A DNA stretch of 56,913 nucleotides from Candidatus Gastranaerophilales bacterium (GCA_944324195.1 CALUVJ010000002.1:1-56913), one strand, 5' to 3'. Positions 25,456-34,606 are shown, counted from the first letter of the stretch. Notes: generated from the letters alone by a model not told the origin. Made by a program: numbers and translations.

Positions 25456-26475
25456 TTATTTTGTCGTTTTTCCTCTTAACTGGCCGCAGGCCGCATCTAT
25501 ATCCGCTCCGCGCTCGAGTCTTACAGTAACCTTTTTCCCCGAATGTTCAAGCAGGTACTTAAATTTCATAATATCACCGCTGGACGGTTTTTTGTAATCA
25601 TTTTCAATTACTGAATTATATGGAATAAGGTTTATATTGCATTTCAAGTCTTTAAGCCAGTGAGCAAGCTCTTTTGCAACTTCAAATGTGTCATTAAAAT
25701 TGTGGATAAGAATATATTCAATGGTAATTCTTCTTCCCGTCTTTTCGACATAATTTAAAAGAGCCTTTTTGAGCTCATCGAGCGGATATTTGTTCTCTAT
25801 AGGCATAATTTCTGCCCTTAATTTGTGATTAGGCGCATGAAGTGATATTGCAAGCGTAGATTGCAAATCCATATCAGCAAGTCTGTTTATTCCCGGAATA
25901 ATGCCGCTTGTTGATATTGTGATTCTTCTGGCCCCTATTTGGAAATCATTATTAAAAATTTCTAATGCCTTAAGTACGTTATCTAAGTTCAAAAGAGGTT
26001 CGCCCTGCCCCATAAATACTATATTTGTGACTTTTAAACCTGTATCTCTTTGAATAGTTAAAACCTGCTCAATGATTTCTTTGTAATTAAGATTTCTTTT
26101 AAACCCGCCTTTTCCTGTTGCGCAAAAAGAACAATTAACAGCGCAGCCGACCTGTGAACTTACACAGGCAGTGAGGTTTGCCCTGTTATCAAATCTCATC
26201 AGAACAGTTTCAACGCATTCTCCGTCAGAGTATTCGACTAAATACTTTAAAGTCCCGTCTTTGCTTGTCTGCTTAACTTTAATTTTTGTCTCCGTAACAG
26301 AAGCAACTTCTTTTAATTGTTCGCGGAAATCCTTAGATAAATTTGTCATCTCATCAATAGTAGAGACCGATTTTGTATAAATCCAGTTATGAATTTGTTT
26401 CGCCCGGAATTTTGTGGCACCCAGCTCTGACATTAAATTTTCGAGTTCTTCAAGACTCATTCCCGATAAAATCAT
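25456..26475 (-). CDS. rlmN: 23S rRNA/tRNA m2A methyltransferase RlmN
   Basis: Radical-SAM enzyme making 2-methyladenosine at A2503 of 23S rRNA and A37 of some tRNAs. 339 aa. Seen: the radical-SAM CxxxCxxC motif within CAVNCSFCATG, GQGEPLLN, and the C-terminal RGADIDAACGQL with the catalytic Cys. Shares its first base with the stop of the upstream YkgJ-type gene, a tight operon. Confidence 0.96.
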   Translation of the reverse strand: MILSGMSLEELENLMSELGATKFRAKQIHNWIYTKSVSTIDEMTNLSKDFREQLKEVASVTETKIKVKQTSKDGTLKYLVEYSDGECVETVLMRFDNRANLTACVSSQVGCAVNCSFCATGKGGFKRNLNYKEIIEQVLTIQRDTGLKVTNIVFMGQGEPLLNLDNVLKALEIFNNDFQIGARRITISTSGIIPGINRLADMDLQSTLAISLHAPNHKLRAEIMPIENKYPLDELKKALLNYVEKTGRRITIEYILIHNFNDTFEVAKELAHWLKDLKCNINLIPYNSVIENDYKKPSSGDIMKFKYLLEHSGKKVTVRLERGADIDAACGQLRGKTTK

Positions 26476-27227
26476 TACTGGAGCTTCTCCTTGTAAAAAT
26501 CAATAATATCAACTTTTGCTTTTAAAAGCATTGCATCATGTGCAATTTCATTTTTCCATTCATTAAAAGAACAGGTTGACGGAAGGAGTTTGAGCGGATT
26601 ATGCGGAAAATCCTTACAAATATCAGGTCTGTTTTCATAATCAGAACACAAATTGTCTTTTAATTTCGGGCAATAATAGTAATAAATTTTTTCATCCTCA
26701 ACAAGTTCATTAAGGAGCTTGAAGTATTCAGGATTAGCTTTTTTAGCTTCTTCTTCTGTTTCATACGGAACAAAAACCGATACAAAATCTTCCGAAAACT
26801 TGTCGCCTCTCATAGCTCTTTGTTTAAGCTGATTGTAAGAATATTCGCTGGTTGCAAGTTTGCAGCAGGCAGCACATTTTGAGCAGGAATAATTGCTCTT
26901 TTTATCCATCATGTTTTTGTAAATGGTTTTTAACTTCTGTCTGTAATCTCCTGAGAGGAAGGTTAAAATCTTTAATTGCCAGTCTCTGTACCCGCAGTTT
27001 TGAGGGTATGGTGTAAATACATCTTTCTTTTCTATCTTGCAGTCCTTAACACTGCATTTTGCACAGGGATTTTCAGGCTTGAATTTGTTAACTTCGCGTC
27101 TTATACTTTCTGCAGCTTCAATAAAAATAGTTTCATAGTTATCTTTTATATTATTAAACTGCGAGTTTAAAGAATTATCAGAATTGTTATTATTGCTGCT
27201 TTGCCCTGTTGCGAAAAAATTATTCAT
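26475..27227 (-). CDS. CxxCxxCC-domain protein (YkgJ/FliB family)
   Basis: A 250-aa protein with the zinc/iron-chelating CxxCxxCC domain. Seen: an N-terminal Cys group (CAKCSVKDCKI at about 37-47 and a later PQNCG), the core CSKCAACCKL, then CPKL, NLCSDYENRPDICKDFP. The Pfam family includes YkgJ and the FeS domain of the flagellin lysine methylase FliB, so it might modify a protein or simply bind a metal cluster. First gene of a seven-gene operon, with a good promoter whose -10 lies seven bases before the ATG. No Shine-Dalgarno is present, so leaderless start is likely. Confidence 0.8.
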   Translation of the reverse strand: MNNFFATGQSSNNNNSDNSLNSQFNNIKDNYETIFIEAAESIRREVNKFKPENPCAKCSVKDCKIEKKDVFTPYPQNCGYRDWQLKILTFLSGDYRQKLKTIYKNMMDKKSNYSCSKCAACCKLATSEYSYNQLKQRAMRGDKFSEDFVSVFVPYETEEEAKKANPEYFKLLNELVEDEKIYYYYCPKLKDNLCSDYENRPDICKDFPHNPLKLLPSTCSFNEWKNEIAHDAMLLKAKVDIIDFYKEKLQ

Positions 27228-27234
27228 ACCCTAG

Positions 27235-27263
27235 ATAATATCACAAATAGCCTGCCGGGGCAA
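27235..27263 (-). promoter_or_regulatory. Sigma-70 promoter of the ykgJ-rlmN-ldpA operon
   Basis: On the minus strand TTGCCC (27263-27258), 17 bases, then TG-A-TATTAT (hexamer 27240-27235). Seven bases separate it from the ATG. An ATGATAATC stretch (27263-27271), reminiscent of a Fur box, touches the -35. Confidence 0.65.
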
Positions 27264-27320
27264 TGATAATCGTGAATTAATAAATAGAATAAATAAGTAA
27301 TAAAAAGGAAGGGGTAATTT

Positions 27321-27713
27321 ATGGCAACAGAAAAATTGCAAATTTATAAATGCGAAATCTGCGGAAATATAGTTCAGATTCTAATCCCGAGCTATGGTGA
27401 ACTTGTTTGCTGCAATCAGCCGATGAAGCTTCAGGAAATTCAACATGATAAATCAGAGGTCGGAGAAAAACATGCACCTGTTATTGAGATGAAAGAGGAT
27501 AAAAAGTTTGTAACAGTAAAAACTCATCCGATGTTAAAAGAACATTATATTCAGTTTATTGAAGTCTATAAAAAAGACAAATCCGAACTTCACCTAAAAT
27601 ACTTAAATCCGGGAGATATTGCCGAATTTGATATAAATTGTATTCCTGAAGAAATTGATGCAATTGAATATTGTAATATACACGGTTTGTGGGGAGAAAA
27701 TAAAAATGATTAG
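27321..27713 (+). CDS. dfx: Desulfoferrodoxin (superoxide reductase)
   Basis: Reduces superoxide to hydrogen peroxide without making oxygen, a typical defence of strict anaerobes. 130 aa. Seen: an N-terminal desulforedoxin-like Fe centre (CEICG then VCCNQPM) and a C-terminal superoxide reductase domain with the ligands His in KHAPVIE, His in HPMLKEHY and the CNIHGLW Cys/His. So it is the two-iron type. GGAAGGGG precedes the ATG. The ferritin gene overlaps its end by 8 bases. Confidence 0.95.
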   Translation: MATEKLQIYKCEICGNIVQILIPSYGELVCCNQPMKLQEIQHDKSEVGEKHAPVIEMKEDKKFVTVKTHPMLKEHYIQFIEVYKKDKSELHLKYLNPGDIAEFDINCIPEEIDAIEYCNIHGLWGENKND

Positions 27714-28194
27714 TGATAAAATTAATGAAATTATAAATGAGCAGATTAATAAAGAGTTCTATTCCGGTTACTTGTACCTTTCAATGTCCGCGCATATGAA
27801 AGAACTGGGACTGTTTGGTTTTTCATCCTGGTTAAAACATCAGGCTAAAGAAGAAGTTGAACACGGACTTAAATTATTTGATTATTTAATTTCCAGAAAC
27901 AGTTTTGTAACACTTAAGCAAATCAGAACGCCTGAATTTGAATTTCATGGCATAATTTCTGTATTCAATGAAATATACGAACACGAAAAATGTATAACCG
28001 AATCAGTAATGAAGGTTGCAAAACAGGCAGAAGAGGAGTGTGACAGAACAACGCTTTCTTTTATCGACTGGTTTATTAACGAACAGATTGAAGAGGAACA
28101 GAATGTTAAAGATATAATTAAGCGTTTGGAACTTTTTGGGGATGACAAGGTCTCTCTCTATCTTATGGATAAAGAATTAGGAGAACGACAATAG
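27706..28194 (+). CDS. ftnA: Bacterial non-heme ferritin
   Basis: Iron-storage ferritin, 162 aa, normal length. Seen: ferroxidase residues in EFYSGYLYL, EEVEHG, and EEQNVKD-type helices, with Glu and His in the usual spacing. The ATG at 27706 is chosen because GGGGAGAA lies 8-15 bases upstream; longer in-frame readings run through the end of dfx. It overlaps the dfx stop by 8 bases, so the two are co-translated: superoxide reduction releases iron chemistry that ferritin can buffer. Confidence 0.94.
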   Translation: MISDKINEIINEQINKEFYSGYLYLSMSAHMKELGLFGFSSWLKHQAKEEVEHGLKLFDYLISRNSFVTLKQIRTPEFEFHGIISVFNEIYEHEKCITESVMKVAKQAEEECDRTTLSFIDWFINEQIEEEQNVKDIIKRLELFGDDKVSLYLMDKELGERQ

Positions 28195-28197
28195 ATG

Positions 28198-28224
28198 AAA
28201 AAGGACTATATTAGTCCTTTTTTC
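28198..28224 (+). terminator. dfx-ftnA terminator
   Basis: AAAAAGGACTA and TAGTCCTTTTT form a near-perfect hairpin with a 3-base loop and T-run. Confidence 0.9.
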
Positions 28225-28371
28225 TTGTATTATTTTTTTGTTTTTGATAAATTAATTGTGTGTGTTTTATATTTCTAAAACATTGTAAATAAATGTAAAG
28301 TTCATGCTTTTTTAATAGCAAAAAATATTTTTTTAGGAACTTTTAATATATAGGTACCAGATGGGGTTCGT

Positions 28372-29451
28372 ATGATTAAAGCAGTTAGTTCAGCAGATAA
28401 AAATGTAATGTTTGGGGCTAAGTCCGAAAAGGAGAATAATTTCGAGATGGAATCTCGAATATTGCCAAATACATTAAAAACAAGGCTGCAGCAAAAATAT
28501 CAAAAAACAACAAATGCTTTTTTGCAATATCCTGTAAAAGGTTTAAAGGGAGATGTAAATTCCGATTTTTATGAATTTTTATCTATGGGAATTATACCGT
28601 ATGTAATCGGAAGCGGTATGTTCATGGGCTTGTTTAATCTTGTAAACAAACATCTTTCAAACCCTAAATCAAGGGTTCTGGCCGGCATAAACGGGAAAAA
28701 AATGGCTCTTGGGGTTGTATTATACGGTTTAATGAAAACCCTGTCTCCAGATTTGGTTACCCGCCCGGTATACTGGGGGACGGGCGTTGATATTGAACTT
28801 CCGATAGAACACGTATACTATCCGCTTCCTAAAGAACCGGGTGAATCTGCCAGAATTATACCGCAGGTTCAGCAGAGAAAAGTTTACGACAGCAGAGAGT
28901 TCTTCAGAAAAGATTTGATACAAAAAGATATCGGCGTTTCTTATTATGACAATGTTGCAAAAAAACTGGGACTGGGTGAGGATTTAAATGACTCAGTAAC
29001 AGAAACGACACCGATTATCCAAAACATTGTTTCCACGACAAAAACTGCCAAAAGCTTGTCATCTTATGCTTGGGCAGGCTTAGGTGTCGGATTGGCTGCT
29101 CAGGATTGTTGGGAAGATTTCTTCACATCAATTACAAATAGAAAACGCCATATAGCAAAACCAGGAGAAGGTTTTGGAACTAAAATGGCTTCAAGAATGA
29201 AAAACTTTGGTACAAATACCGCAGAAATTTCTAAAACATTCCTGAAATCATTTGGTAAATCCTTTAAAACTTTGTGGACCGGTGATCCCGGTAAATCAGG
29301 ATTTATGAAGCATGCCGGTAAAGCTTGGATGCTCTTTACGGCAGCGCTGACGGTAGGTACAACAGCTAATGTAATATACAAAGCAAGACATATGGGAAAA
29401 TTGGCAAATAAAGACATTATGGATAAGTCCAAAGAAAGTACGGTGATTTAG
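28372..29451 (+). CDS. Unknown membrane protein with VMFGA motif
   Basis: A 359-aa protein I do not recognise. Possible membrane helices at about residues 68-88, 103-117 and 322-342, with a basic central region and a negatively charged linker. The N terminus carries VMFGA at 12-16, a variant of the recurring motif without Lys. It is followed after one base by the 856-aa gene, so translation is probably coupled. No Shine-Dalgarno is clear. It shows no signal peptide; it may be an integral membrane scaffold, but that is only inference. Confidence 0.65.
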   Translation: MIKAVSSADKNVMFGAKSEKENNFEMESRILPNTLKTRLQQKYQKTTNAFLQYPVKGLKGDVNSDFYEFLSMGIIPYVIGSGMFMGLFNLVNKHLSNPKSRVLAGINGKKMALGVVLYGLMKTLSPDLVTRPVYWGTGVDIELPIEHVYYPLPKEPGESARIIPQVQQRKVYDSREFFRKDLIQKDIGVSYYDNVAKKLGLGEDLNDSVTETTPIIQNIVSTTKTAKSLSSYAWAGLGVGLAAQDCWEDFFTSITNRKRHIAKPGEGFGTKMASRMKNFGTNTAEISKTFLKSFGKSFKTLWTGDPGKSGFMKHAGKAWMLFTAALTVGTTANVIYKARHMGKLANKDIMDKSKESTVI

Positions 29452-29452
29452 T

Positions 29453-32023
29453 ATGGCTATAACTCCTATACAATCTAATATCGAAAATACTAAGTCTCAC
29501 CATAAACCTTATAAGGATGCAAAAGGTGAAGTAAAAACTACTAACAATGCAAAGCCGCTGGCACCGGAAGGGCATCTTGTTCATGATTCAATTGTGACTA
29601 TTCCAAAATACTTTATAAAAGACAGAGCGTATGATATTAATGCCGTAAAAGACGGGTTAAAAGGGAATGCCAATGACCATCAACTCGGCAGAATTAATGA
29701 TGTAGGCCTTGTAGTAGGCGGTTTGGGTATTGCAACCATGCTTGCCGCACGAACAAAAAATCCGATGCTTCGTATAATGGAATATACGGGACTGGGTGCT
29801 TTCATCGCATCTATGTCTTTATTCCCTCTGTTAGCAATCAAGGCTCCTTCAAGAATTATTCAAGGTTTTGATGTAGGCAAAGAGTATATTGATGATCAGG
29901 GACGTAAAAAATCTGTTCTGCAAGATCCTAATTATATTCCGTTTGATATGTATCAAGGAGATTATCCGGGTGAAGATTTAGATGTTATCGGCGATAGAAT
30001 GGGAATTCCAAGAGGTATCAAAAACCGTCACGACTTAATCAAAGAACAAATGAGAAAAGTAGGGATTCAGACAAATACTCTCTGGATGCTTATGGCAGGC
30101 GGTGCAACACCTGTACTTGCAGCTTTAATGTGCTGCGGACTTGAAAAACTTATTGCACCGGCTCTCGAAAAGGCAAGAAATTCCCGTTATAACTCTAAAA
30201 TAAGTAATCTGCTCGACAAAACAAACGGAATGTCTGAACTTGCGTCTGATGTAAAGCCAAATAAACTTAGCAAAGATGTAGAAAAAATTCTTGTCAATTA
30301 TAAAGGAAAAGAGCTTCCGCAAGTAGAATATGACAATTTATTAAAGTTGTTAACGAAAGATATGGACGCAAATGCCGCGGAAGGTATTCGTGCCGATTTT
30401 GCATCAATATTTAAAAGAACAGGTAAAGGCGAGTACGCTATTAATGATGATTTTGCAGATGATGTAGTAAAATCAATAAAGGCAACTATTCCGTCAAGAA
30501 ACAGGGCAACTTTAGAAAGAGTTTTTGTTCCGACTACTGCAGAGATAAATGACATTCTTAAAAATATTAATGCGGACGGTATAACTGATGATGAGTTAAA
30601 GACTTTTAAAGACGAGTTGAAAAAACTTTTTGCAGGTAAAATTGAAAATGAAACCGGCATGCCTAAAGATGCATTAAAGGCTTATCAAAATCAGGTTATT
30701 GATAATATAACCGCCAAAATCAAAAAATCTCCGGCAAAATATGTTGATGAGAATAATATCAAAGAGGTTACAGATTTTGCAAAGGTTTTAGGTGAATTTA
30801 AAGAAAATCAAAAGGCTTTAGATAAGTGTAAGTCTTTCAAAGTGGAATATGCGCCTGAAACAGTTATTGCACGCTCCTACAGCAAGTTTGAAAATACGCT
30901 TTTGGATGTGTTAGGTATTAAATATAAAGATTTGAAACAAATAAGAGAATCTGACAAATATGCTGTTGAAATTGTAGAAAGACAACTCAATGATTTAACG
31001 AAAAATGAAGCAAAATATCAGGAAGCAATTTCTAAACTCGCAAAAGTTATGTCAGAGATGGAAATCGACTTGAATGGTAAAGATACGGAAAAATCTCACC
31101 TGAAAGATTTAATCTCAGGTATAGAAAACAATTACAATAAAACCGCAAAACGACTTCATTCAATCGGTAAATTTAATAATACAATTGACAGGCTTGTAAA
31201 GGAAGATGTCACAACACTTTCAAATTCTCTAAGTTCAAGAGAAGATTTGTTTGATGTTTTGGATGGTGTTCAGCAAAATAAATATGAGAAACTGGACTAC
31301 TGGAGCGGCTTGAAATCAACAAAAGAACGTATAGATTATGCAAAACATAATTCCAGAGGGGTAGGTTCTTCTAAAAATCAGGAAATTTCAAGAATTGTAG
31401 AAAGATATCAAGGTGCTAAGAACTCCTTCAACAGAATTTTGCACCTATTTGATACTTACAAACGTCCGCTTCCGGAAGGTGAATACGCCAGAGAAGTCGC
31501 AAAGTTTGGCAGAGAAGCAATTATGGGCGCTTCTTGTCCGGATCATACGATGAAACTTAATACTCCTAATAATCCGGAGTTTTATAAGGACGTAATGAGA
31601 AATACTTGGAACAGTGAAGCTATTACTGAAGGTACAAAGAAAGGTTTGAGCGTTTCAAGTGATTTGGCAACCGGTGATGTGTCCGGAAGATTCTCTAAAT
31701 ATATAACAAGATTTAGAGATATTATGGGTAATAATAATATTGATTTTACGAAACCGCAGCATAAATTAAATCCAGCAGATTTGAATAAATATACAAAATC
31801 AGCTAAAACCAGAATGGCAAAGTTTAATCTTGTTGCACAAAGCTCAGTAGATTTGATAATGCAGGCCGCACAAAGAAGATACGGAAACCAAAAATGGTTA
31901 AGAATAGCTTCTGCAATCGGGGGCAGCGTAATAGGTGCAACAATAGTATCACAATTCGGATTTGGTAAGATAAGAAATCCGCAAAATATCTTTAGGAAGG
32001 TGAGCGATGATGGAAATAAGTAA
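29453..32023 (+). CDS. Unknown large membrane/coiled-coil protein
   Basis: An 856-aa protein of unknown function. Hydrophobic helices occur at about residues 82-98, 108-128 and 208-232, and a terminal one at about 828-846. The middle 550 residues are charged and helical, rich in Lys/Glu, consistent with coiled coil. The start ATG lies one base after the preceding stop and its end overlaps the GH13 gene by 17 bases. This makes a three-gene unit: membrane protein, large membrane/coiled-coil protein, GlgE-like glycosidase. It lacks the FKG motif at its N terminus (MAITPIQSNIENTKSHH). Confidence 0.65.
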   Translation: MAITPIQSNIENTKSHHKPYKDAKGEVKTTNNAKPLAPEGHLVHDSIVTIPKYFIKDRAYDINAVKDGLKGNANDHQLGRINDVGLVVGGLGIATMLAARTKNPMLRIMEYTGLGAFIASMSLFPLLAIKAPSRIIQGFDVGKEYIDDQGRKKSVLQDPNYIPFDMYQGDYPGEDLDVIGDRMGIPRGIKNRHDLIKEQMRKVGIQTNTLWMLMAGGATPVLAALMCCGLEKLIAPALEKARNSRYNSKISNLLDKTNGMSELASDVKPNKLSKDVEKILVNYKGKELPQVEYDNLLKLLTKDMDANAAEGIRADFASIFKRTGKGEYAINDDFADDVVKSIKATIPSRNRATLERVFVPTTAEINDILKNINADGITDDELKTFKDELKKLFAGKIENETGMPKDALKAYQNQVIDNITAKIKKSPAKYVDENNIKEVTDFAKVLGEFKENQKALDKCKSFKVEYAPETVIARSYSKFENTLLDVLGIKYKDLKQIRESDKYAVEIVERQLNDLTKNEAKYQEAISKLAKVMSEMEIDLNGKDTEKSHLKDLISGIENNYNKTAKRLHSIGKFNNTIDRLVKEDVTTLSNSLSSREDLFDVLDGVQQNKYEKLDYWSGLKSTKERIDYAKHNSRGVGSSKNQEISRIVERYQGAKNSFNRILHLFDTYKRPLPEGEYAREVAKFGREAIMGASCPDHTMKLNTPNNPEFYKDVMRNTWNSEAITEGTKKGLSVSSDLATGDVSGRFSKYITRFRDIMGNNNIDFTKPQHKLNPADLNKYTKSAKTRMAKFNLVAQSSVDLIMQAAQRRYGNQKWLRIASAIGGSVIGATIVSQFGFGKIRNPQNIFRKVSDDGNK

Positions 32024-33767
32024 AATAATACCTGTTAATTTTAAAGCACCGGCGCAGAATGCTTCTGTTACAACTCCTTCTGATAAAAGAATAGAAAACA
32101 GGGAAAGCTGTGTTACTTCTGCTTACCTTGAAAATCTTGCAAGGATTAATGTTCCTCAGGTAAAAAAGGTTGACTTAGCTTCTAAAGAGGTAAAACCATA
32201 TAAAAACAATTTGAGAACAATGATTCGTAACAATCAATCCGTAATGCTTGCAATTGTTCCAAGAACATTTACCGCTCAGGATTTGAATGGTGATGACAAA
32301 GTAACTTTGTCTACCGGAGAAAAAAACGGGACTTTGCTGAGCGCAATATCCAGATTAGATGAATTAAAAGCAGATGGCATAAATACAATTCATATTTTAC
32401 CTATTCATCCTACCGGCAAGAAAAATGCTATGGGAACAGCTGGTTCAATTTATTCTCCTGCAAAGTATGTAACAGAGGACGGGCATTTGGCTATTGATCC
32501 TATGCTTATTGATAAAAATGATCCGCGAACTCCGGACGAACAATTTAAGGCACTGATAGATGAATGTCACAAACGCGGAATCAGAGTAATGTTAGACTTG
32601 CCGAGCTGCGCATCTGTAGATATGTTTGAAGCTGAACCTGAATTGATGGCTTACGGTAGAAACGGGGAAGACAAGACGCCGCAAGGCTGGGCTGATATCA
32701 GAATGTTTGAGCCTTGGGCTGATGAAGCTGACAGAACCCTGAATCCAAAATTATTAGAAATGCATAAACAATACGTTGATGCCTGTATAGATTTGGGTAT
32801 TGACGGTATAAGAGCTGATGTGGCAAGAGCGAAACCGCCTGAATTCTGGGATATTCTAATAAAACATTCTCATAAGCGCGACCCTGAATTTGGCTGGCTG
32901 GCAGAAAGCTATACATATGAATGTGCTTCGCCAATGGTCAATATGCCTTACGACAGGCCGGAGGATTTGCTAAAAGCAGGATTTGACGAATATTACGGAC
33001 AATATCATATATTCCATGACTGGAAAAATGCCGCCGAATTTAATGATTATATAAAATTAAATTTGGATATGTCTCACAGGTTGCCTGCAGGAAAGAGCGT
33101 AATAGGTTCATTCCTTACACATGATGACAGCTCTTCAATGATACACGGAGGTGAGAATTTCTGTAAATTAACGACTATTCTTCAAGCAACAATACCTATG
33201 TGTAATCCTTATTTTATTGACGGTTTCCAAACCGGAGACTATTATGATTACAAATACAGAAATACAGATAATATTGAAACTTATACCGGTAAAACTCTGA
33301 TGAACGAACATCGCTACCGTTTAGCACTGTTTAACTTATCGAGAAAACCCGGCGGTGAACATCCTGATATTGAACGCGTTATGAGAGGCGTTCTAAAAAT
33401 GAGAAGTGAAAATCTTGATGTTTTGGCAGACAGAAACAGTAGTTTCATAGAGTTTGATAAACGTGGAGATAAAAATAATCAGATAATTACATATGCAAGG
33501 CATAACAACGGAAGAACTATTCTTGTTGTAGCAAACAAAAATCCTAACAGAAATGTAACAGGTATCATAGAAATTCCGGGTTTAAAAGAAGAACAAAAAT
33601 TAAAAAATATGGTTCCTGAATATGGTGATACCAGCGAATTTCAAGTTTCTAAAAACGAATTAAAGGTAAATCTGGCTCCTGCTGATGCTTACGTGTTTGA
33701 AATTGATACTCCTAATATCGAGAAAGACAGAAAAGGACACGTATATAAACAAAAAGCCCAAGACTAA
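32007..33767 (+). CDS. GH13 glycosidase/transferase, GlgE-like
   Basis: A 586-aa GH13 enzyme. Seen: VNFKA at residues 10-14, nucleophile Asp271 in GIRADVARAKPPEFWD, acid/base Glu300 in WLAESY, and Asp373 in FLTHDDSSS. Spacings of 29 and 73 match canonical GH13. The block GFDEYYGQYHIFHDWKNAAEF and the region-I-like LDLPSCASVD recall GlgE (maltosyltransferase), but HDD keeps the standard third carboxylate. No signal peptide, so intracellular alpha-glucan metabolism is inferred. Start at 32007 or the adjacent ATG at 32010 (AGGAAGG upstream). Overlaps the preceding gene by 17 bases. Confidence 0.85.
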   Translation: MMEISKIIPVNFKAPAQNASVTTPSDKRIENRESCVTSAYLENLARINVPQVKKVDLASKEVKPYKNNLRTMIRNNQSVMLAIVPRTFTAQDLNGDDKVTLSTGEKNGTLLSAISRLDELKADGINTIHILPIHPTGKKNAMGTAGSIYSPAKYVTEDGHLAIDPMLIDKNDPRTPDEQFKALIDECHKRGIRVMLDLPSCASVDMFEAEPELMAYGRNGEDKTPQGWADIRMFEPWADEADRTLNPKLLEMHKQYVDACIDLGIDGIRADVARAKPPEFWDILIKHSHKRDPEFGWLAESYTYECASPMVNMPYDRPEDLLKAGFDEYYGQYHIFHDWKNAAEFNDYIKLNLDMSHRLPAGKSVIGSFLTHDDSSSMIHGGENFCKLTTILQATIPMCNPYFIDGFQTGDYYDYKYRNTDNIETYTGKTLMNEHRYRLALFNLSRKPGGEHPDIERVMRGVLKMRSENLDVLADRNSSFIEFDKRGDKNNQIITYARHNNGRTILVVANKNPNRNVTGIIEIPGLKEEQKLKNMVPEYGDTSEFQVSKNELKVNLAPADAYVFEIDTPNIEKDRKGHVYKQKAQD

Positions 33768-33807
33768 TAAAAGCAAACATTAAATAAATTGCGAAAATAG
33801 AGCCGGT

Positions 33808-34374
33808 TTATATGCCGGTTTTATTTTGGTCAATAGTTCTTATGACTTTTGCAGGATTTCCGACAGCAAGCGAGTTTTCCGGTATATCTTTAGTAACAAC
33901 CGCACCGGCTCCTATAACGCAGCCATCACCGATAGTAACTCCGGGTAAAATAACAACACTGCCGCCAAGCCAGCAATTTTTCCCTATTGATATTGGCTTT
34001 GCTGATTCTATAAAAGTATTTCTTGTTTTGTAATCAAGCGGGTGGATTGGTGTGTAAAATTGGGTGTTCGGGCCGACAAAAGTATTGTCGCCAATTGTAA
34101 CTTTTGCGCAATCCAAGACTACACAATTAGCGTTAAAATAAACCCCGTTGCCTAATTCCAAATTGCACCCGTAGTCACAAAATAAATTTGGTGTAATGTA
34201 GCAATCTTTACCCATTTTCCCAACAAGGCTTTTAAGGATTTCTTCTCTTTTTTCTTTGTCCTGCTCGACATTAAAAGCTCTTGTTTTTTCAAGTGAATAT
34301 TTACGCAGCTCTAACAGTTCTTCATCATTAGGATTGTAAGCCAATCCGTTAATCATTTTTTCGAATTCTCTCAT
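33808..34374 (-). CDS. Maltose/galactoside O-acetyltransferase-like protein
   Basis: Hexapeptide-repeat acetyltransferase, about 188 aa, of the Maa/LacA group, transferring acetyl from acetyl-CoA to sugars. Seen: the N-terminal MINGLAYNPNDEELLELR helix region, left-handed beta-helix repeats through the protein, and the catalytic His in THP/PIHPLDY. The ATG at 34374 is chosen over an in-frame TTG five codons upstream because a perfect TATAAT lies six bases before it, which implies a leaderless transcript. A weak CCGG hairpin marks the 3' end. Confidence 0.88.
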   Translation of the reverse strand: MREFEKMINGLAYNPNDEELLELRKYSLEKTRAFNVEQDKEKREEILKSLVGKMGKDCYITPNLFCDYGCNLELGNGVYFNANCVVLDCAKVTIGDNTFVGPNTQFYTPIHPLDYKTRNTFIESAKPISIGKNCWLGGSVVILPGVTIGDGCVIGAGAVVTKDIPENSLAVGNPAKVIRTIDQNKTGI

Positions 34375-34380
34375 ATCGTC

Positions 34381-34386
34381 ATTATA
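34381..34386 (-). promoter_or_regulatory. -10 box of acetyltransferase gene
   Basis: TATAAT on the minus strand, six bases before the ATG and immediately behind the terminator of the upstream small gene. The -35 region is poor (GTTTAT at 17 bases). Confidence 0.5.
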
Positions 34387-34387
34387 C

Positions 34388-34418
34388 AATAAAAAAGCTG
34401 AAGATAAACTTCAGCTTT
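34388..34418 (-). terminator. Terminator of the 54-aa gene
   Basis: AAAGCTGAAG and CTTCAGCTTT (34409-34418 and 34394-34403) with 5-base loop; six T on the minus strand follow. Confidence 0.85.
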
Positions 34419-34441
34419 CAAATTTGTCAGAGCTCATATAT

Positions 34442-34606
34442 TTAACTCATATATGCGCCTGCCTGCATAGCATTAGCATAGTCCCAGACATTACCTTTAT
34501 GCAGTTTCTCTTTTTCTGTTTCTGCAGGTGCAGTGTTGTTATTTACACCACCAAACCATGTCTGTTGTGTGCTATAAGCTCTTGCTTCACCAACTTCGCC
34601 TGCCAT
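34442..34606 (-). CDS. Small hypothetical protein, 54 aa
   Basis: A 54-codon minus-strand gene ending 24 bases before a strong terminator. AAAGGA lies about 10 bases before the ATG. It reads MAGEVGEARAYSTQQTWFGG then a polar, charged stretch and WDYANAMQAGAYMS. No membrane helix, signal peptide or Cys. No known family recognised. Having its own ribosome site and terminator makes it a real gene in my view. Confidence 0.65.
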   Translation of the reverse strand: MAGEVGEARAYSTQQTWFGGVNNNTAPAETEKEKLHKGNVWDYANAMQAGAYMS

